From NCBI GenBank assembly GCA_049347715.1, contig CP186339.1:3596001-3660000 (forward strand): DNA of 64,000 bases, written 5' to 3'. Source of the stretch: Thalassotalea_B piscium_A (GTDB lineage: Bacteria > Pseudomonadota > Gammaproteobacteria > Enterobacterales > Alteromonadaceae). How positions within the stretch are numbered: position 1 is the first letter of the stretch; each line of letters starts with the position of its first letter. The notes under the pieces are model-generated. The model was not told where the DNA came from. It saw only the letters and a program-made list of their open reading frames with translations, and did not search any database. Positions 35,430 to 43,028 of this stretch are shown piece by piece. The position numbers and the translations under genes were made by a program.

Positions 35430-35623
35430 TATATTTGTTAATAAAAGTTGTTTTAGAACATAATTTCTCGTCAATAATCGTAAAATTCACGTAAAATAGA
35501 GCAGTGATAACAAAATAAAAATATTGATAAATACAAAGTATAAAATTTATACAAATAAAATGTGACTTTCTAAGTTGCCACCCGTTACAAAGTAAAGCGA
35601 TCATGATTTTATCTGAGGAACAC

Positions 35624-35893
35624 ATGCAAGAGATTGAAAAGAACATTGCTAAAGAGTTAACAAGTGAACCTGAAATAGAGTTTGCCAGAACCGATGACGA
35701 GCTCTTTAAACGTGCCAACTCAGCAGTTAATAATCAACAAGGCACAAAAGATTTACTTGCCTTAGGTATGGCTTCTATTTGGGTTGTCTTTATTAGTATA
35801 TTTACAAAAATTCTAGCCCCTGTATTTAAACAAACAAGCAAAAAAGTCAATAAGACAAAGCTAAACGCAACAAATAATGGAAACAAACAATGA
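35624..35893 (+). CDS. small membrane protein upstream of cmpX (CfrX-like)
   Basis: A product of about 89 residues: an acidic N-terminal half, one membrane segment (ALGMASIWVVFISIFTKILAPVF, about 45-67) and a lysine-rich tail. The ATG at 35624 has ribosome site GAGGA; an ATG at 35603 lacks one. Its stop overlaps the CmpX-like start by 4 bp (ATGA). In Pseudomonas a small gene, cfrX, precedes cmpX and sigX. I assign the likeness by position and size, not by sequence. Confidence 0.65.
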   Translation: MQEIEKNIAKELTSEPEIEFARTDDELFKRANSAVNNQQGTKDLLALGMASIWVVFISIFTKILAPVFKQTSKKVNKTKLNATNNGNKQ

Positions 35894-36714
35894 ATACAAC
35901 AAATATTACTGATAGAGCCTATTCAGGCTTCATAACCATATGGCATAAAGTGGTAACTTTTTTACCGGATTTAATTGTTGCACTTTTATTTTTACTCGTA
36001 GGCTGGATAATTTCATCGATCATTAAACGTTTAATCAATAAATCATTAGTTAAGCTAGGTTTTGATACTTTTTTAGAAAAGCTTGGCTTAAATGCCCTAC
36101 TTAAAAAGTTAGAAGTTGATATAAGCGGTAGCCAAGTTGTTGCTACTATTATCTCAACCTTTTTCTTATTAATTTTCTTGCTCGCAGCTTTAGACATCGT
36201 AGGGTTAACGGTTCTCTCAGGTTTAATTGATACCTTGGTCTTATTCTTTCCAAAATTACTTGCTTCTTTAGCTGTACTTTTATGTGGTTTCTTTGTTGCT
36301 CAAATCGTTTTTAACGGTGTAAAAATCGCCGCCAAAAATACAGGGGTAGATTATGGTCGTTCTGTCGCAGAAGTTTGTCGCGGCATCATCATCATCATCA
36401 CAATTTCATTATCTATCACACAACTTGATATTGATGTTTCACTTTTAAATAATATTATGACAGTAGTCATTGCCAGTATTGGTTTAGCTGCCGCTATTTC
36501 TTTAGGTATAGGGACAAAAGCAATGGCACAAGAAATAGTTGCCGGCGTCTATTTAAGAGAGATGTACCAAATAAGCGATACGATTGAAGTAGAAGAAACA
36601 AAAGGTACTTTAATTACTATTGGTAGCGTGGCAAGTAAAATAATGGACAGTGACGAATCTATTATTACTTTACCTAATACCTATTTATTAGCGAATAAGG
36701 TAAAAAAACAATAG
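35890..36714 (+). CDS. cmpX: CmpX-like mechanosensitive channel family membrane protein
   Basis: The 274-residue length equals that of Pseudomonas CmpX. Membrane segments lie at about 25-47, 88-108, 113-140 and a broken run at 160-215. The TM-helix-repeat motif (LIVALLFLLVGWIISSIIKRLINK) and an MscS-like pore segment (IGLAAAISLGIGTKAMAQEIVAGVYL) are visible, followed by a short beta domain (GTLITIGSVASKIMD). CmpX affects membrane stiffness and SigX activity in Pseudomonas. It is translationally coupled with the gene before and lies 15 bp before the sigma factor gene. Confidence 0.82.
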   Translation: MNTTNITDRAYSGFITIWHKVVTFLPDLIVALLFLLVGWIISSIIKRLINKSLVKLGFDTFLEKLGLNALLKKLEVDISGSQVVATIISTFFLLIFLLAALDIVGLTVLSGLIDTLVLFFPKLLASLAVLLCGFFVAQIVFNGVKIAAKNTGVDYGRSVAEVCRGIIIIITISLSITQLDIDVSLLNNIMTVVIASIGLAAAISLGIGTKAMAQEIVAGVYLREMYQISDTIEVEETKGTLITIGSVASKIMDSDESIITLPNTYLLANKVKKQ

Positions 36715-36729
36715 TAGGTTTTTAAACGC

Positions 36730-37299
36730 TTGGCTACGCTCAATGAACGTCAGCTTATTGCATTGGTGCAAGAAGGTTTGCCCTATGACACACGTTTTTT
36801 TCAGCAATTAATTACACCGTACCTCGCTAATCTTAAGGGGTATTGTACAAAATTACTGAATCACCCGTCAGATGCAGAAGACGCTGTACAAGAAACAATT
36901 ATAAAAGCATTAACCCATTTAAAAAGCTTTAAATGGGTTGTGTCCTTTAAGGCATGGCTATTTAAAATTGCTCACAATGAATGTATTAATAAGATCAGAG
37001 ATCGTCGCTGGGAATCACAAGAAGAATTTAATGAGCTCTTGACTGATACCACAGAGATTGAAATACCAGATGACGATATCTCTCAATCACTGTCTTCAAT
37101 TATCAAATATTTGTCATTTATTGACCGAAATATTATATTGCTACGTTATCGAACAGGACTTAGCTTACAAGAAGTTGCCGACGTGTGTGATCTTAAATTG
37201 TCTGCCGTTAAAATGCGTCATAAAAGAGTCATTGAATTTCTACAAGAGCGCCTCAACAACAGCGAAACAGACTCCTCTGATATAAAAAAAAATGCTTAA
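36730..37299 (+). CDS. sigX: ECF sigma factor, SigX-like
   Basis: A 189-residue sigma-70-family factor with region 2 (LLNHPSDAEDAVQETIIKAL then SFKAWLFKIAHNECIN) and region 4 (LSFIDRNIILLRYRTGLSLQEVADVCDLKLSAVKMRHKR). The start is TTG at 36730, which gives the expected N-terminus after a weak AGG site. No anti-sigma gene with a zinc motif follows. SigX in Pseudomonas drives cmpX-sigX-oprF and lipid genes in response to membrane stress. Position after cmpX and beside an OprF-like gene supports the assignment. Confidence 0.83.
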   Translation: MATLNERQLIALVQEGLPYDTRFFQQLITPYLANLKGYCTKLLNHPSDAEDAVQETIIKALTHLKSFKWVVSFKAWLFKIAHNECINKIRDRRWESQEEFNELLTDTTEIEIPDDDISQSLSSIIKYLSFIDRNIILLRYRTGLSLQEVADVCDLKLSAVKMRHKRVIEFLQERLNNSETDSSDIKKNA

Positions 37300-38003
37300 C
37301 CCCCTCAGAACATAAGAAGGTCGCCACTAACAGGGATCGTTCTCCCTCGTTTATTTCCCTACCTGTTTTATTTTTAAAAAATTAAAAATAAGCAAAAATT
37401 TTATATTTAAAATGTACATTTTTTATAACCAACAAGGCAAACCAATACATCAGCCTGCCCTGAAATAACCTCAGTCGGCTAATTTAAATTTTCACCAATA
37501 AACAACAAAAAAACCAGCAATAATGCTAGGTTTTTAGTTTAATAACTGTAATTTACTATTTAAATTTACAGTTTTATATTATACGAAGCCTAGAACGGTA
37601 ATGAGCACATAAATTAACACCAGAATGAGTGAGCGATGCACCAAGCAGAGTAAAAGCAAGCGTTAACATCAAACAATAAAACCCTTTAATATACATAACA
37701 GACAAAATTCGTTAAATTAAAGTACATTTAGTACTTCTAACTCCTTTTAATCAACATTATCGACTGCTAAAAACACATTGCTTTAGCGCTTAGTTTGGGC
37801 ATATTTCGTTAAGTGAAACTCAACTCTAGTTAAGTCACTCCGTATTAGCAAAAATCTTTTACACTATTGCTATCCACCACATACCAAACGACTCCCATGA
37901 ATAAAGTACCTAATCTATTAATCAAAATTGATTTTTTTGTAAAAAGATGTAAATTAGCAAAGTGTTTTGGATAAACTCTTTTTGAATAATACAAGGAAAT
38001 TTT
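37300..38003. other. intergenic region of 704 bp, mostly without genes
   Basis: AT-rich DNA after sigX. A terminator-like hairpin lies at 37508-37536 (AACCAGCA with TGCTaGGTT, T run after), more than 200 bp after the sigX stop. A 40-codon minus-strand frame at 37574-37696 begins MYIKGFYCLMLTLAF, with a signal-like start but no ribosome site; I do not call it. The last 100 bp hold the promoter and ribosome site (AAGGAA) of the small gene at 38004. Confidence 0.4.
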
Positions 38004-38261
38004 ATGATGAAGTATTACATTTTAACGATCTTTATACTTGCAATGATAAAAACTACTTCAATAGTTGCAGGCTCATTTCAACCTCTCAGTAGTAGCAACG
38101 CTATATTCTGTCACAGTTGTTCTTTTCAAGAAAAACAATATGAAGCATACCAAAAGGCTTCGGCAATTGGCTTTTATGACCCTATAAATGAGTTAGAAAG
38201 ACCCACTACAGTCTATATTTTTGATTTTGATAGAAAGTCTGTAACCTCATATAGTGTGTAA
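38004..38261 (+). CDS. small secreted hypothetical protein with CxxC (85 aa)
   Basis: A signal peptide (YYILTIFILAMIKTTSIVAG) precedes a mature chain of about 62 residues carrying FCHSCSF, a CxxC pair, and a charged C-terminus. Ribosome site AAGGAA lies 7 bases before ATG. I do not recognise the family. The CxxC could be redox-active or bind metal, but there is no fold evidence. It is followed after 11 bp by another small membrane gene, so the two may be co-expressed. Confidence 0.55.
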   Translation: MMKYYILTIFILAMIKTTSIVAGSFQPLSSSNAIFCHSCSFQEKQYEAYQKASAIGFYDPINELERPTTVYIFDFDRKSVTSYSV

Positions 38262-38272
38262 GAGGCTAGTCC

Positions 38273-38452
38273 ATGGAACAATTTATATTTTTTGTAATCT
38301 ACTGTTTGTTAGTGCTAGTTCTGCCTAGTATCCATGTAATAAAATCAAGTGCAACAAAGAGTGAAAAGATTACTTGGATTTTATTATTTGTACTTTTTCA
38401 AGTATTAGGCGTCTTATTTTATCTAGTCTATAAATTCATTTTGAAGAAATAA
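38273..38452 (+). CDS. 59-aa PLDc_N-like small membrane protein
   Basis: A complete 59-codon frame with ATG at 38273 and TAA at 38450-38452. The protein has two membrane helices: QFIFFVIYCLLVLVLPSIHV and KITWILLFVLFQVLGVLFY. The second resembles the short PLDc_N / phospholipase D N-terminal-type domain that also occurs as free-standing proteins. Its start follows the 85-aa gene by 11 bp and its end is followed by a hairpin, so it is likely expressed. Function unknown. Confidence 0.6.
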   Translation: MEQFIFFVIYCLLVLVLPSIHVIKSSATKSEKITWILLFVLFQVLGVLFYLVYKFILKK

Positions 38453-38468
38453 TTTAATTGAAAAATAT

Positions 38469-38505
38469 GTCAATCTGAAGCTATAGTTTTAGCTTTCAGA
38501 TTGAC
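38469..38505 (+). terminator. long hairpin after the two small genes
   Basis: Fourteen pairs (GTCAATCTGAAGCT with AGCTTTCAGATTGAC, one bulged T) around an 8-base loop, 16 bases after the 59-aa gene. No clean T tract follows, so it may be a terminator or a stability element. Confidence 0.55.
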
Positions 38506-38548
38506 TCCTTAATAAAACCAAACAATTCTGTAGTAGCTCAGACCTGAT

Positions 38549-38583
38549 CTGACAGTTACCCGATTTTTAGGGTGTCTTGTCAG
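38549..38583. repeat. imperfect inverted repeat at an element boundary
   Basis: Arms CTGACAGTTACCC and GGGTGTCTTGTCAG are imperfect inverses around GATTTTTA. It lies between the small genes and the integrase remnant. This could be a pair of solo insertion-sequence ends or a hairpin; I could not match it to a named element. Confidence 0.4.
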
Positions 38584-38622
38584 CTTAGATTTGAGCTAAA
38601 TTCTTTTCAGCCCAAATCCATT

Positions 38623-38685
38623 TTACTCCATCAATATTGGATATCGTTCACCATTTCCAAAAATCAAATCTCGAATTTGTGACAT
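38623..38685 (-). pseudogene. 5' remnant of a tyrosine recombinase/integrase gene
   Basis: A 20-codon frame with strong ribosome site (AGAGG, 6 bases before ATG) encodes MSQIRDLIFGNGERYPILME. This looks like the opening of a family of site-specific tyrosine recombinases in marine gammaproteobacteria (motif NGERYP, usually followed by V/I-L-M-D). It then hits a stop, and no catalytic domain follows downstream (coordinates below 38623). I read it as a decayed integrase 5' end; the family match is from memory. Confidence 0.42.
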
Positions 38686-38760
38686 TGAACACCTCTTTAT
38701 CTACACTTTATTTATGTATAATATCTAGACTTGTTTTTATCAACATATTTTTATTAAAAA

Positions 38761-38790
38761 AATAAAAAAAGGGCTTGTAAAAACAAGCCC
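38761..38790 (-). terminator. rho-independent terminator of ssb
   Basis: An 8-bp perfect stem (GGGCTTGT with ACAAGCCC, 4-base loop) followed on the minus strand by seven Ts, 36 bases after the ssb stop. Confidence 0.9.
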
Positions 38791-38826
38791 TTAATAATTA
38801 ACTTAACAAAAATAGTAACCCGGAGC

Positions 38827-39486
38827 CTAGAACGGTATATCGTCGTCAAAATCGATAGTCGGTTCTTGTGGATTCACCTTAGGAGCCGCTTGTTGTTGAT
38901 ATCCGCCTTGCTGAGCAGGAGCTGAAGCCGGTTGTTGGTATCCACCACTTTGTTGTGCTGGCTTTTGGTAGCCACCTTGTTGTGCTGGTGCTTGATAAAC
39001 AGGCTGAGCTGGTTGATTTGGTGCTTGATACTGTGGTTGTTGTGCCGGTTGTTGTACAGGTTGTTGAACTGGCTGCTGAGTCGCAGCTTGATTATAACCA
39101 CCAGATTGAGCTTGTTGGAAGCCACCAGATTGAGCCGCACCTTGTCCACGTGAATCTAACATTTGCATATCATTAACAATAATTTCAGTTGTATATTGAT
39201 CTGCACCTTGTTGATTCTGCCATTTACGCGTTTGTAAACGACCTTCTAAATAAACTTTTGAACCTTTTTTCAAGTATTCTCCAGCAATTTCTGCTAATCG
39301 CTGATACATCACGATACGATGCCATTCCGTTTTTTCTTTTTGTTCGCCAGTTTGCTTATCTTTCCATGTTTCTGATGTTGCAACAGTAAAGTTTGCAACT
39401 GCACCACCATTTGGCATAAAACGTACTTCGGGATCTTGCCCTAAGTTTCCTACAATGATGACTTTATTTATACCACGACTGGCCAT
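38827..39486 (-). CDS. ssb: single-stranded DNA-binding protein
   Basis: SSB coats single-stranded DNA in replication, repair and recombination. The 219-residue protein has the N-terminal OB fold (about 1-110: RGINKVIIVGNLGQDPEVR, TEWHRIVMYQRLAEIAGEYL, KVYLEGRLQTRKW). A long glutamine/proline/glycine-rich linker (about 120-205) with imperfect repeats of the QQP and QQGGY types follows. The acidic tip DFDDDIPF recruits partner proteins. The linker is longer than in E. coli (178 aa in total). In many relatives ssb is next to uvrA; here about 10 kb of other genes lie between. Confidence 0.95.
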   Translation of the reverse strand: MASRGINKVIIVGNLGQDPEVRFMPNGGAVANFTVATSETWKDKQTGEQKEKTEWHRIVMYQRLAEIAGEYLKKGSKVYLEGRLQTRKWQNQQGADQYTTEIIVNDMQMLDSRGQGAAQSGGFQQAQSGGYNQAATQQPVQQPVQQPAQQPQYQAPNQPAQPVYQAPAQQGGYQKPAQQSGGYQQPASAPAQQGGYQQQAAPKVNPQEPTIDFDDDIPF

Positions 39487-39754
39487 GTATCACTCTCACT
39501 AAAGATTTGCAGTAACAATTAATCACTGACTTTTAAGCATTAACTTTCACAATAATTGCGATAATACTTTTAGGTTTAACGGTTAAGAGAAACATTCTAA
39601 CACTGTCATTATTGTTGTGATAGCGTTACCTAAAAATAATTTTAATTTTAAAAAAATGTGAAAAAAATTCAACTGGTTTACCGATAAATTGTTTATTACA
39701 TCGTCTAACGCTTACACAAAATCAGCGTCTCTTGCGCTTAACAGGCCAATAGAG

Positions 39755-40639
39755 TTAAATTAATTCACTCGTGTGTAATGCCATTGAAATGGTCATTGTT
39801 TCATGACCTGGCAAACTAACCGTCCCTGTATTTTCAATATTATTAGCCTGCATATTAAAGGCATCCGTACAATGAGTTACCGGTTCTATACAAACAAAAT
39901 TTTCGTTTTCAGGACTATACACAACAACAAAGTCACATGCGCTAGAAGCGATTATTTCTGTTTTAACCTGCCATTCTGGCCAAGTAATGCATGCATGTTT
40001 TTTAAACCCCGTTAGGCAGTTATCAATAGCAAGTGAATTGACTACTCGACCGGTTTTATCATTTAAGCCTTCTGGAATGTCAACAAGTTGTGTTGGCAAG
40101 CATTCACTATCTACTGCCCACATTTTTTCAGCATCAACTGACATTTTACATAAGGGTGTACGAAAAAAGTAAGGGTGAAAACCTAATCCTGTAGGCATAG
40201 GTTTATCGGATAAATTTTTAATCGATAACGTGTTAATTAAACCCGTTTCAGTTAATTCAAACACTTGCTCTGCATGGTAATCAAAAGGCCATTCATCTGC
40301 CTGATAATTATATTCAATAACTAACTTTTCGGCAGTTTGAGAAACTATTTGCCAATTTTTTTCCCAACCATGCCCATGTATCGTTCCGGTTTCAGGACTA
40401 AAATTAAGAGGAAGTTTAATAAGCTGCCCTTGCCAAGGAAAGCTTCCTTTTTTAATACGATTAGAATAGGGTACCAGCGGAAAATTACAGGTATCAAGTA
40501 CGGCTTTTGCTTGAGTAGAATCGCGTAAAATGGTGCGTTTTACCTTTGCAACGGTAACATTGTACGCTAATACGCTCCCTCCTAGCTCAGGACAAATAAC
40601 TAACTCTTGATTATGTCCAGCTAAAGTGACCTTATTCAT
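39755..40639 (-). CDS. aldose 1-epimerase / hexose mutarotase family protein
   Basis: A protein of about 294 residues with the galactose-mutarotase beta-sandwich features: PLVPYSNRIKKGSF (about 52-65, with the substrate-binding Arg), HGHGWEKNW (His pair) and GFHPYFF (about 155-161, catalytic His). A late acidic residue in VCIEPVTHCTDAF is the expected catalytic Glu. The ATG at 40639 is preferred over a GTG three codons earlier. It overlaps the thioesterase gene by 8 bp, so the two are co-translated. The exact sugar is unknown. Confidence 0.85.
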   Translation of the reverse strand: MNKVTLAGHNQELVICPELGGSVLAYNVTVAKVKRTILRDSTQAKAVLDTCNFPLVPYSNRIKKGSFPWQGQLIKLPLNFSPETGTIHGHGWEKNWQIVSQTAEKLVIEYNYQADEWPFDYHAEQVFELTETGLINTLSIKNLSDKPMPTGLGFHPYFFRTPLCKMSVDAEKMWAVDSECLPTQLVDIPEGLNDKTGRVVNSLAIDNCLTGFKKHACITWPEWQVKTEIIASSACDFVVVYSPENENFVCIEPVTHCTDAFNMQANNIENTGTVSLPGHETMTISMALHTSELI

Positions 40640-41048
40640 GGGTACCACGCTTTAAATAATGAGACATTTTCACGCAGATATCATCAGGTATTTTCATTGA
40701 TTTTTGGTTCTCAAAATCATAGTGCACCATGACTGCGGTACCTGCTGCACAAAGTTTACCGTCTTGCCAGAGTTCTTGATAGACATCAAACGATGAACTA
40801 CCAATACGACCAATGTAAGTGCGTAGTTCCATGGGTTTTCCATAAAACATTTGTTCGATAAAGCTCACATCTATTTTTGCTAAAATTAAACGCCAGTGAT
40901 TCGTATCGAGTTCCGGATTAAACCAACGAAAAATAGGGTCCCTTGCTCCTTCAAACCAAACAGGCACCATAGTGTTATTAATATGCCCTAATGCATCCGT
41001 ATCGCTAAATCTTGTGTTAAATTGTTCGCTAAAGTATTCCACTGACAT
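40632..41048 (-). CDS. acyl-CoA thioesterase (4HBT hot-dog fold)
   Basis: A product of 138 residues with a single hot-dog domain: FNTRFSDTDALGHINNTMVPVWFEGARD shows the 4HBT-type catalytic Asp and His-Asn pair. This family hydrolyses acyl-CoA or aryl-CoA esters, and the substrate here is open. The ATG at 41048 with ribosome site GAGAAGG is preferred; an upstream start at 41099 would overlap the M24 gene. The three genes peptidase-thioesterase-mutarotase run close together and form one likely transcript. Confidence 0.86.
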   Translation of the reverse strand: MSVEYFSEQFNTRFSDTDALGHINNTMVPVWFEGARDPIFRWFNPELDTNHWRLILAKIDVSFIEQMFYGKPMELRTYIGRIGSSSFDVYQELWQDGKLCAAGTAVMVHYDFENQKSMKIPDDICVKMSHYLKRGTHE

Positions 41049-41091
41049 CGCTGACCTTCTCTTATATATAAATTTTTCTTTGAATAAACGG

Positions 41092-42372
41092 TTACCCAAT
41101 AATTGGATTTGATAATTTTCCTAAAGGTGAGTCTAAAGAAGTTGGAGGCTCAGTGAACCAATGCGCTTTACTCTCACCCATATATAAACAATCTTCTAAT
41201 CTCACGCCAAATTCACCTGGAATATAAATACCAGGCTCATTTGAAAAACACATCCCTTTATTTAAAGGCGTGTCTTCACCATGAACAAAATTTACACTTT
41301 CATGCCCTTCCATACCTATACCGTGACCTGTTCGATGCGATAATCCAGGTAATTGATAATTTGGCCCAAAATTTAACGATTCATAATAGGCTCTTACTGC
41401 ATCATCAATAACACCAGCTTTCACACCTACTTTTGCTTTTTCAAAGGCAATTTCTTGTCCTTGCCTCACGGTATTCCAAATATGTTTCTGTTTCTTGGTT
41501 GCGCTGCCGATAACAAAAGTTCTACTGATGTCTGATTGATAGCCATGCACGCTGCAACCAGAATCCATTAACACGATAGAGCCTTCTCTAATCGTTTGCT
41601 CTTCTTTCGTTCCATGAGGAAATGCACTTGCTTCGTTAAATAAGGCTAAACACCATGTACTGCTTCCACCTAACTTAGCCATGGTTTGCTTCATGAGTCC
41701 TTTAACTTCACTTTGGCTCATACCAATTTTCAATTGCTGATACACATACTCGTACGCGCGTAAGGTCACTTCATTTGATTTTTGCAATAATTGAAGTTCA
41801 TGCGTACTTTTATACATTCGACAGCCCAAGGTTATTGGTTCTGCACTGGCATGTTTTGCATTGGGTAACAGCGACATTGTTTTGGCTAAAACAAAATATC
41901 GAACAGTATTTTCAAAACCAATTAAGCCTTTATCGGATCCTCGGTCTTTCAGTATTTGCTTTATTTTCTCAAAAGGACTTTCGTGTTCTTGCCAAACTCT
42001 GACATCATTTCCAATAGATAAAGACTCTCGGATACTTGGCTCTTCAAAAAAGGGACAGACTACCGCAATTTCACCTTCTCTTGGTATGATCACACTGGTA
42101 AGCCTTTCACTTCGCCACCATTGAATTCCTGTAAAATAATCCATGGCAGCGCCAGGCTCTAAGACAATAGCCGCAAAACCTTCTTTTTTCATTAAACCTT
42201 GCGCTTTGGCAATGCGTTGTTTGCGCTCAGCTACAGAAATAGGTGCGATATCCATATTGACCTGAGGCATACTATTTGAGGAAATTTTGTTTTCAGATGA
42301 AAATACGATAGGAGAGATTGCTGAACCAGCTAATGTTAATGCGGTTGTTTTTAGAAATAATCTTTTGTCCAT
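41092..42372 (-). CDS. exported M24 family metallopeptidase (Xaa-Pro aminopeptidase-like)
   Basis: A 426-residue protein with a Tat-like leader (KRLFLKTTALTLAGSAIS; KR instead of RR). After it come a creatinase/prolidase N-domain (about 48-190) and an M24 pita-bread domain. Metal ligands are recognisable in MDSGCSVHGYQSDISRTF (two Asp), GHRTGHGIGMEGHE (His), SNEPGIYIPG (Glu) and VRLEDCLYM (Glu). It should cleave N-terminal X-Pro-type peptides in the periplasm. Tat export would let it fold with metal in the cytoplasm first. Specificity is not predictable. Confidence 0.85.
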   Translation of the reverse strand: MDKRLFLKTTALTLAGSAISPIVFSSENKISSNSMPQVNMDIAPISVAERKQRIAKAQGLMKKEGFAAIVLEPGAAMDYFTGIQWWRSERLTSVIIPREGEIAVVCPFFEEPSIRESLSIGNDVRVWQEHESPFEKIKQILKDRGSDKGLIGFENTVRYFVLAKTMSLLPNAKHASAEPITLGCRMYKSTHELQLLQKSNEVTLRAYEYVYQQLKIGMSQSEVKGLMKQTMAKLGGSSTWCLALFNEASAFPHGTKEEQTIREGSIVLMDSGCSVHGYQSDISRTFVIGSATKKQKHIWNTVRQGQEIAFEKAKVGVKAGVIDDAVRAYYESLNFGPNYQLPGLSHRTGHGIGMEGHESVNFVHGEDTPLNKGMCFSNEPGIYIPGEFGVRLEDCLYMGESKAHWFTEPPTSLDSPLGKLSNPIIG

Positions 42373-42550
42373 AATACGCTATGCCATTACTAAATAATAA
42401 TTGATACTATTATTTTTGTAGTCACTTCACAACCTCTTATTAAGCGCTAATAAGGAGCTATTTAAAAGGAATATATCCGGTAAAATCATTTAGTCACACC
42501 AGACTATTGGACATAAAGAGTCTATATCCAATAGTGATAGTGAAGTATGG

Positions 42551-42952
42551 CTAGGCTTGCTGTATAAGTAAGTTAACCCACAAGACAATCACACAAATGA
42601 ACCCTGCCCAAAACGACAACATTCTATGTATTGTATAATTATAACTTAAGTGGATATAAGCATGGAGATATCTAAAAAAGACAAACGACCAAGCAAAGGC
42701 AAGCCCTAAGGCGCTATCAATACCTAAACTAATATAAAGCGTACAAACTACATAAAAAAGTACGGGAAGCTCAAACTGATTATTAAAGTTACGAGTTGAT
42801 TTAGTAACCACATCTGGAATATTTTCCCCTTCCATTAAGCGAAAATATTTAGGACTAAGTTCTCCCCTTTTCATACTGCCAAAACGTGCTTTTACCGCAA
42901 CCATACCAACAATAACAATTAACAACACCATAGCGGCCATTGGATATAACAT
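42551..42952 (-). CDS. MAPEG family membrane protein
   Basis: A 133-residue four-helix membrane protein. The motif NFNNQFELPVLFYVVC (about 56-71) and FFRYLHAYIHLSYN (about 93-106) match the MAPEG group (membrane-associated proteins in eicosanoid and glutathione metabolism). Bacterial members are poorly characterised, and some conjugate glutathione. It is monocistronic, flanked by a chemoreceptor gene on the same strand. Confidence 0.82.
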   Translation of the reverse strand: MLYPMAAMVLLIVIVGMVAVKARFGSMKRGELSPKYFRLMEGENIPDVVTKSTRNFNNQFELPVLFYVVCTLYISLGIDSALGLAFAWSFVFFRYLHAYIHLSYNYTIHRMLSFWAGFICVIVLWVNLLIQQA

Positions 42953-43028
42953 TAAAATTCCTTTACCTTAAAAATTAAAGCAACTCTAAGAATCACAAAG
43001 CAGCTTTACAACATCAAATTATCACATG

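Noticed and set aside
35407..35718. 103-codon minus-strand frame over the small gene before cmpX
   Set aside because: Overlaps the plus-strand gene that is translationally coupled to cmpX, and has a poor ribosome site; a shadow frame.
37587..37601. 14-base match with the 3' end of ssb (AGCCTAGAACGGTA)
   Set aside because: A 14-base match between two points is expected by chance several times in 64 kb; no longer similarity surrounds it.
37574..37696. 40-codon minus-strand frame with signal-like start
   Set aside because: No ribosome site and an overlapping alternative hydrophobic frame on the same strand; cannot tell coding from composition.
38890..39125. Repeats of CAA/CAG and proline codons in ssb
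   Set aside because: Explained by the flexible Q/P-rich linker usual for SSB; not a DNA-level tandem repeat element.
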